64,000 bases of DNA, from NCBI GenBank assembly GCA_021776175.1, contig JAJFGJ010000036.1, positions 330,589 through 394,588 of the forward strand, read 5' to 3'. Positions 60,099 to 64,000 of the stretch are shown piece by piece. The position numbers and the translations under genes were made by a program. The notes below the pieces were generated by a model, which ran no database searches, had not been told where the DNA came from, and was given only the letters and a program-made list of their open reading frames with translations. Each line of letters opens with the position of its first letter. The first letter of the stretch is position 1. Origin of the DNA: Kiloniellaceae bacterium. GTDB lineage: Bacteria; Pseudomonadota; Alphaproteobacteria; Kiloniellales; J153.

Positions 60099-61567
60099 AA
60101 CTCTGCCTTAGGCACCTTTCAAGTCTTTCCGTTAAATTCGCTCTCACTATTACAGCTGTGGTCGCGGGCGTCGCCTTCACGACCGGCGCCGTCATTGTAA
60201 CCCTGGATTGGCAGCACTTTCATCGTGAACTTGAAAGCAAGTCCCTTCTGCTGGCTCATTCCGTTTCCATCACAGCCGCCGGCGATATCCTACGCAATGA
60301 TCACTGGTCCTTGTTCAAAAGCCTGAAGAAAATGGCGCGAAAAGGAACCGGTGAACGGCGCGAGAATGGAATTATCACCGCGATGATAATCGATCCCCAA
60401 GGCGTGGTGCTGGCCCATTTGCAGCCGAACGAAAATCCCTTGGGCATGCCCCTTGCGCTTAATGACAAAACAGAAGAAAGGCTTTTGGACTCTGCCAAGA
60501 AATTCCGCACGCCCGGCACTCTCAACGGCGGGTTTGGAACTAATGGTTTCCTTGAGGGTATCGTTCCCATTTTATCCGATGAAAAATTACTTGGGTTTGT
60601 CCGCGTCCGCCTGTCCTATCGGGAACTGATCCTCAAGGCCCAGCGCTCGGCAATGATCATTCTAGGCCTCACACTTGCCCTAGTGGTCCTTGGCAGTTTG
60701 TTGGGCGCCGCCATTTCCAGAAGAATAACCAAGCCACTGACCGCCATGACCCAAGGAATTGAAGCCCTTGGCCGAGGGGAACTCTCGGATATCAAGCCCA
60801 TTACTGTCAGAAATGACGATGAATTGGGTATCCTGGCCTCTGCCTTTAACAAAATGGCCAAGGAGATGGCCGAAAAGAAATCTTTGGAAGAACAGATTGC
60901 CGTCAGTGAAAAATTAGTCGCCCTTGGACGCATCAGTGCCGGCGTCGCCCACGAAGTTAATAATCCCCTGGCGGGTTTAATGAATTGCATCGACACCTTA
61001 AAAGAACATCCCGACGATCCTGAACTTGTGGAACGGTATCTCCCCCTCCTGGACAAGGGGTTGAACCGCATCAAAAGTATTGTCGAAAGCTTGCTGATCG
61101 AACTTCGTATTGAGGAAGCGCACGGCACGGACAATTCCTCATCCCTTGATGACCTTCGCGATATAGTTGAATCTGAGATCAACGGGCGGAGAATCGACTT
61201 TATATGGGAGAATCATCTGGGTGACGATGTTCTGATCAACAAGCGCCGGGTCCAGCAAATAGTTCTTAATCTTCTTAAGAATTCCGTTCAGGCCCTCCAC
61301 GATAAGGGGACGGTGACTTTCAGAACTTTCCGGGATGGTAATTTCGTTATCCTTGAAGTGAGCGACAACGGCCCTGGCATCCCGCCAGAATTCAGAAATC
61401 ATCTTTTCGATCCTTTTTTCACAACCAAGCAAAACGGCACCGGGCTTGGGCTATGGATCGTTTACCGTCTAGTCGAAAGCATGCGGGGGGTTATTGAGGT
61501 CGAGAGCGAGGTCGGTGGCGGAACGCAGTTCCAGGTTAGCCTGCCAATGATGAATGTGAGCACATAG
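60095..61567 (+). CDS. Sensor histidine kinase
   Basis: A 490-residue transmembrane kinase. Two membrane helices (about residues 14-37 and 188-208) flank a periplasmic domain of about 150 residues. A HAMP domain (SRRITKPLTAMTQGIEALGRGEL) follows, then the phospho-acceptor helix GRISAGVAHEVNNPLAG (His near 291). The ATPase domain has an N-box LLKNSVQAL, DNGPGIPPEF and GTGLGLWIVY. It overlaps the binding-protein gene by four bases and is followed five bases later by the response regulator gene. It should transmit binding-protein occupancy to the regulator. Confidence 0.95.
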   Translation: MKLCLRHLSSLSVKFALTITAVVAGVAFTTGAVIVTLDWQHFHRELESKSLLLAHSVSITAAGDILRNDHWSLFKSLKKMARKGTGERRENGIITAMIIDPQGVVLAHLQPNENPLGMPLALNDKTEERLLDSAKKFRTPGTLNGGFGTNGFLEGIVPILSDEKLLGFVRVRLSYRELILKAQRSAMIILGLTLALVVLGSLLGAAISRRITKPLTAMTQGIEALGRGELSDIKPITVRNDDELGILASAFNKMAKEMAEKKSLEEQIAVSEKLVALGRISAGVAHEVNNPLAGLMNCIDTLKEHPDDPELVERYLPLLDKGLNRIKSIVESLLIELRIEEAHGTDNSSSLDDLRDIVESEINGRRIDFIWENHLGDDVLINKRRVQQIVLNLLKNSVQALHDKGTVTFRTFRDGNFVILEVSDNGPGIPPEFRNHLFDPFFTTKQNGTGLGLWIVYRLVESMRGVIEVESEVGGGTQFQVSLPMMNVST

Positions 61568-61572
61568 TCGTC

Positions 61573-62970
61573 ATGTCAAAGGTCCAAGATTCCTTCCGCG
61601 TTCAGGGGTCCGATGTATCCGACCTCTGTGTCCTTGTTGTCGAAGACGACGAGATCATGCGCTTGTCCCTGGAAGATAGGTTGCGGCTTGAAGGCATTCC
61701 CGTCAGGGTCGCCTGCGATGTCGCCGGGGCCCACAACCAACTTCAAAAAGGCGACGTTGATATAGTTATCACCGACATCCGCCTGCCCGACGGTTCCGGG
61801 GCGGACTTGTTCTATGATCTCTCGCAACACTATCCGGGCGTACCGGTGATCCTGATGACGGCTTTCGGGGACATTGCCGACGCCGTGGCCCTGGTTAAAG
61901 CCGGCGCTCTTGATTATCTAACCAAGCCCTTTGACCTGCGGGAATTTATCGAGAAGATTCAACGCCACCTGTCGCGCATTCAGGACCAGCACCTGTCTGC
62001 CGATTCCCTCGGCCTGGATGGTGAGACGTTCCGTCCCGGCAGCGGCGTGCTTGGCAAAAGCATGTCGATGCGCCGTATTGAGCGCCTAGTCGCCCGTTTG
62101 ACGGCTGTTGACAGCTCCGTTTTAATTACAGGGGAATCCGGCGCCGGCAAGGAAGTGGTGGCTTCCCTACTGCATCACAACAGCCGCCGGGGCAATGAAC
62201 CCTTTGTCCGCGTTAACTGCGCCGCGCTACCGCAAAGTCTTATCGAGAGCGAACTGTTCGGCCACGAAAAGGGCGCTTTCACCGGCGCAACCCAGCGCCA
62301 TATAGGCCGTTTCGAGCAGGCCAATACGGGCTCGATATTCCTGGACGAGATTGCTGAGATCCCGCCTGAAACCCAAGTCAAACTCCTACGGGTTTTACAG
62401 GAACAAGTCGTTGACCGGGTTGGCGGCAAGGAACCAATCCCGCTCGATGTCCGTATCATTGCTGCGACCCAGGTGGAACTGGACGAGGCCGTCAGGGATG
62501 GCCGATTCCGCTCTGACTTGTATTGGCGGCTTAACGTCATCCACGTTCATATCCCTCCCTTGAGGGACCGGCGCGAAGATATTCTTTTCCTAGCCCGCAT
62601 GTTCGTCGAGCGTCATGCCGCCGAGATGGGCATTCCGCCGAAAAGAATTTCCGCGGAAGCAGAAGCCAAACTTCTGTCGATGCCTTTCCCCGGCAATGTG
62701 CGGGAGCTTCGAAACATTCTTGAACGGGCGATGGCCTTGAGCGATGGGCCGCGCATCATGGCTCATGACCTGATGCCCTTGGATGAAGATCAGGATGAGC
62801 TTACCTCCCCTCATACCCTAAAAGAATCCGTTGAAAGTGCGGAACGCCAGGCAATCCTTCAGGCCCTGACCCAGAGCGGCTGGACCATCGGCCAGGCAGC
62901 CGGTGACCTGGGAATTTCTCGCAAGAGCCTGTGGGAAAAAATGAAGCGTTACGAAATTGAGAAGGAATAA
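61573..62970 (+). CDS. Sigma54-dependent NtrC-family response regulator
   Basis: A 465-residue activator: receiver domain (about 18-130; acidic pair D25/D26, phospho-acceptor D68 in IVITDIRLPDG, K118), AAA+ domain with Walker A GESGAGKE, the sigma54-contacting GAFTGA loop, Walker B GSIFLDEIAEI, and an RDRREDI segment. A C-terminal Fis-type helix-turn-helix has AERQAILQALTQSGWTIGQAAGDLGISRKSLWEKM. GAFTGA is intact, so it should activate sigma54 promoters such as the one at 58694-58712. It is the last gene of the sensor operon. Confidence 0.96.
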   Translation: MSKVQDSFRVQGSDVSDLCVLVVEDDEIMRLSLEDRLRLEGIPVRVACDVAGAHNQLQKGDVDIVITDIRLPDGSGADLFYDLSQHYPGVPVILMTAFGDIADAVALVKAGALDYLTKPFDLREFIEKIQRHLSRIQDQHLSADSLGLDGETFRPGSGVLGKSMSMRRIERLVARLTAVDSSVLITGESGAGKEVVASLLHHNSRRGNEPFVRVNCAALPQSLIESELFGHEKGAFTGATQRHIGRFEQANTGSIFLDEIAEIPPETQVKLLRVLQEQVVDRVGGKEPIPLDVRIIAATQVELDEAVRDGRFRSDLYWRLNVIHVHIPPLRDRREDILFLARMFVERHAAEMGIPPKRISAEAEAKLLSMPFPGNVRELRNILERAMALSDGPRIMAHDLMPLDEDQDELTSPHTLKESVESAERQAILQALTQSGWTIGQAAGDLGISRKSLWEKMKRYEIEKE

Positions 62971-63024
62971 CGGGCTTGTCAACTTAACTTAAGCTAGGTA
63001 GCCGAAACTCAGAACCAGAACGGT

Positions 63025-63427
63025 TTACACTTCCGTTGTCACGATTTGCCATTCCGCCATCGCCCGATTGCTGAATATTCGGAGCGTGCGACGGGGGATG
63101 AGGTGGCGTTGGACGTTGAACAGATTGTAAAATGGACCGTATGTGGAGAGGAATCGTTGGGCTGAACGTTGAGATTTGAAACGCTGCATCTTTCGTTCTC
63201 GTCGTCGTATCGGTACGTGAGAACTTTCAGCCCGATTGTTTAAACGATGCCCTGTATCGTGGAGGTGGTTGAGACGCCGATTACGAAATGCAGCACCATA
63301 CGACTTCAGCTTATCCGTCACAATCCTGATTGGCCTAATGCCTTGGCTCCTGAGAAGCTTTCGCATGAGTTTCAATGGCATTGACACGTTAACTGGCGCG
63401 CTCGCCAGAATTCGATCGTGATCCGCA
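63025..63427 (-). pseudogene. Truncated IS6-family transposase
   Basis: The recognisable part is the C-terminal half of an IS6-type transposase: GIRPIRIVTDKLKSYGAAF with the second catalytic Asp and NNRAESSHVPIRRRERKMQRF with the catalytic Glu, ending at 63025. The N-terminal half with the first Asp is absent; the reading frame beyond about 63400 runs into unrelated sequence from the neighbouring transposase gene. It is probably a relic cut short by, or recombined with, the adjacent element. Confidence 0.8.
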
Positions 63428-64000
63428 TCAGACGGCAAGCCAACTTTGATTCCAGACAGCGAACGTCTCGGCTCGAAACGCCTTGAATATACGTCGGGAT
63501 AGAAGGTGGCGTTGAACGTAGAAAGCGTTCTGGACGGCGGCGTGGATTGACAGGAACCGTTGGGCCGATCCCGGTGATTTGAACCGCTGTTGTTTTCGTT
63601 CGCGCCGTCGCACTGGCTGGTGGGAATTCTCCGCCAGATTGTTCGCCAGCAATCCCTGATCATGGGCAGCGGACAGCCGCTCTTTGCGAATGGCGACAGC
63701 GTAGGATCTGAGTTTGTCGGTGGTGATGCGCTTTGGCGAAAATCCCTGCTTCTTCAGCAACTTCCGGAGCAATCGTCTCGCCGATTTAGCGCAACGTCGT
63801 GGCTGAACCAGGAAGTCGAGAACTTCACCTTCGTCGTCGACCGCCCGCCACAGCCAGTGCTTGCGGCCTCGGATCTTGATGACCATCTCGTCGAGGTGCC
63901 AGCGGGCACTGGCGCGCGGACGGCCGCGACGAAGATTGCTCGCGATCAGCAGGCCGAACTTCAGAAACCAGCGTCTTACCGTTTCGTTCGAAACATCGAT
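63428..64000 (-). CDS. IS6-family transposase, partial at window edge
   Basis: The reading frame is open to the window's last base. Visible residues begin NETVRRWFLKFG, then the first catalytic Asp in RWHLDEMVIKIRG, the second in RITTDKLRSYAVAI, and Glu in NNLAENSHQPVRRRERK, so the DDE triad is complete. The C-terminus ends WNQSWLAV before the stop at 63428. It is related to but distinct from the truncated copy at 63025, each carrying its own DDE end. The N-terminal helix-turn-helix lies outside the window. Confidence 0.88.
   Translation of the reverse strand: MDVSNETVRRWFLKFGLLIASNLRRGRPRASARWHLDEMVIKIRGRKHWLWRAVDDEGEVLDFLVQPRRCAKSARRLLRKLLKKQGFSPKRITTDKLRSYAVAIRKERLSAAHDQGLLANNLAENSHQPVRRRERKQQRFKSPGSAQRFLSIHAAVQNAFYVQRHLLSRRIFKAFRAETFAVWNQSWLAV

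Larger units (their letters stand above)
63025..64000 (-). mobile_element. IS6-family element pair
   Basis: Two IS6-type transposase genes in the same orientation lie end to end, one truncated. The left limit near 63000 is set only by the end of the relic; I did not find convincing terminal inverted repeats. The right end is outside the window. Confidence 0.7.

Noticed and set aside
1..64000. CRISPR arrays, rRNA and tRNA genes
   Set aside because: No regularly spaced repeats and no convincing RNA-gene signatures were noticed by eye; a dedicated scan was not possible.

Overview
The window looks like chromosome of a respiratory, metabolically versatile alphaproteobacterium, plausibly of the Rhodospirillales type. 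The reasons are a Shemin-pathway 5-aminolevulinate synthase (hemA), a high GC content, many short-chain acyl/amide catabolic genes with ABC and TRAP uptake systems, and an Anr/FNR-style palindrome placed before cytochrome genes. The placement is inference; no rRNA or tRNA gene was seen. About 52 c-type haem-binding motifs are encoded in 64 kb.

Layout. (1) 34-9806, minus strand: a multihaem cytochrome locus with an OmcE-like tetrahaem cytochrome, two trihaem c3/c7-like cytochromes (one a lipoprotein), an outer-membrane beta-barrel, two six-bladed NHL-propeller lipoproteins, and 12-haem and 11-haem cytochromes. Together they could form an electron path from the periplasm through the outer membrane to the outside. 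(2) 10008-14394: hemA, a four-domain class I cytochrome, a membrane monohaem protein, and two small cytochromes. FNR-like boxes lie at 8365, 9860 and 13503. (3) 14501-31419: acyl-CoA catabolism (two acyl-CoA dehydrogenases, an enoyl reductase, a FadB-like protein, a thiolase, an APH-type kinase, an SDR, an ADP-forming-type acyl-CoA synthetase), a TAXI-TRAP transporter, an IclR regulator and an amidase. (4) 31723-44766, minus strand: an amide-utilisation operon. Its order is amiC-amiR, an ANTAR-type antitermination leader, a five-gene urea/amide ABC transporter, amiE, a MoxR-type ATPase plus VWA pair (NorQ/NorD-like), an aquaporin and possibly a DMT permease. (5) 45102-52772: a DUF1028 protein, a dipeptide-type ABC transporter whose DppD-like ATPase is inverted, and a GntR regulator. 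(6) 52896-62970: a molybdoenzyme operon (12-haem NapC-like cytochrome, four-cluster ferredoxin subunit, Mo catalytic subunit, TorD-like chaperone). It is divergent from a three-gene sensor system (PhnD-like binding protein, histidine kinase, sigma54-dependent response regulator). A sigma54-type promoter and two matching inverted repeats sit between them. (7) 63025-64000: one truncated and one window-edge IS6-family transposase.

How the parts fit. The sensor system probably detects a periplasmic ligand and switches on the molybdoenzyme through sigma54. Amides probably relieve AmiC and free AmiR to let transcription read through the leader into transport, hydrolysis and chaperone genes. FNR-like control would tie haem supply to low-oxygen cytochrome production. 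The two most original candidates are the OmcE-like/porin/NHL locus outside its usual deltaproteobacterial setting and the molybdoenzyme of unknown substrate with its own sigma54 switch.
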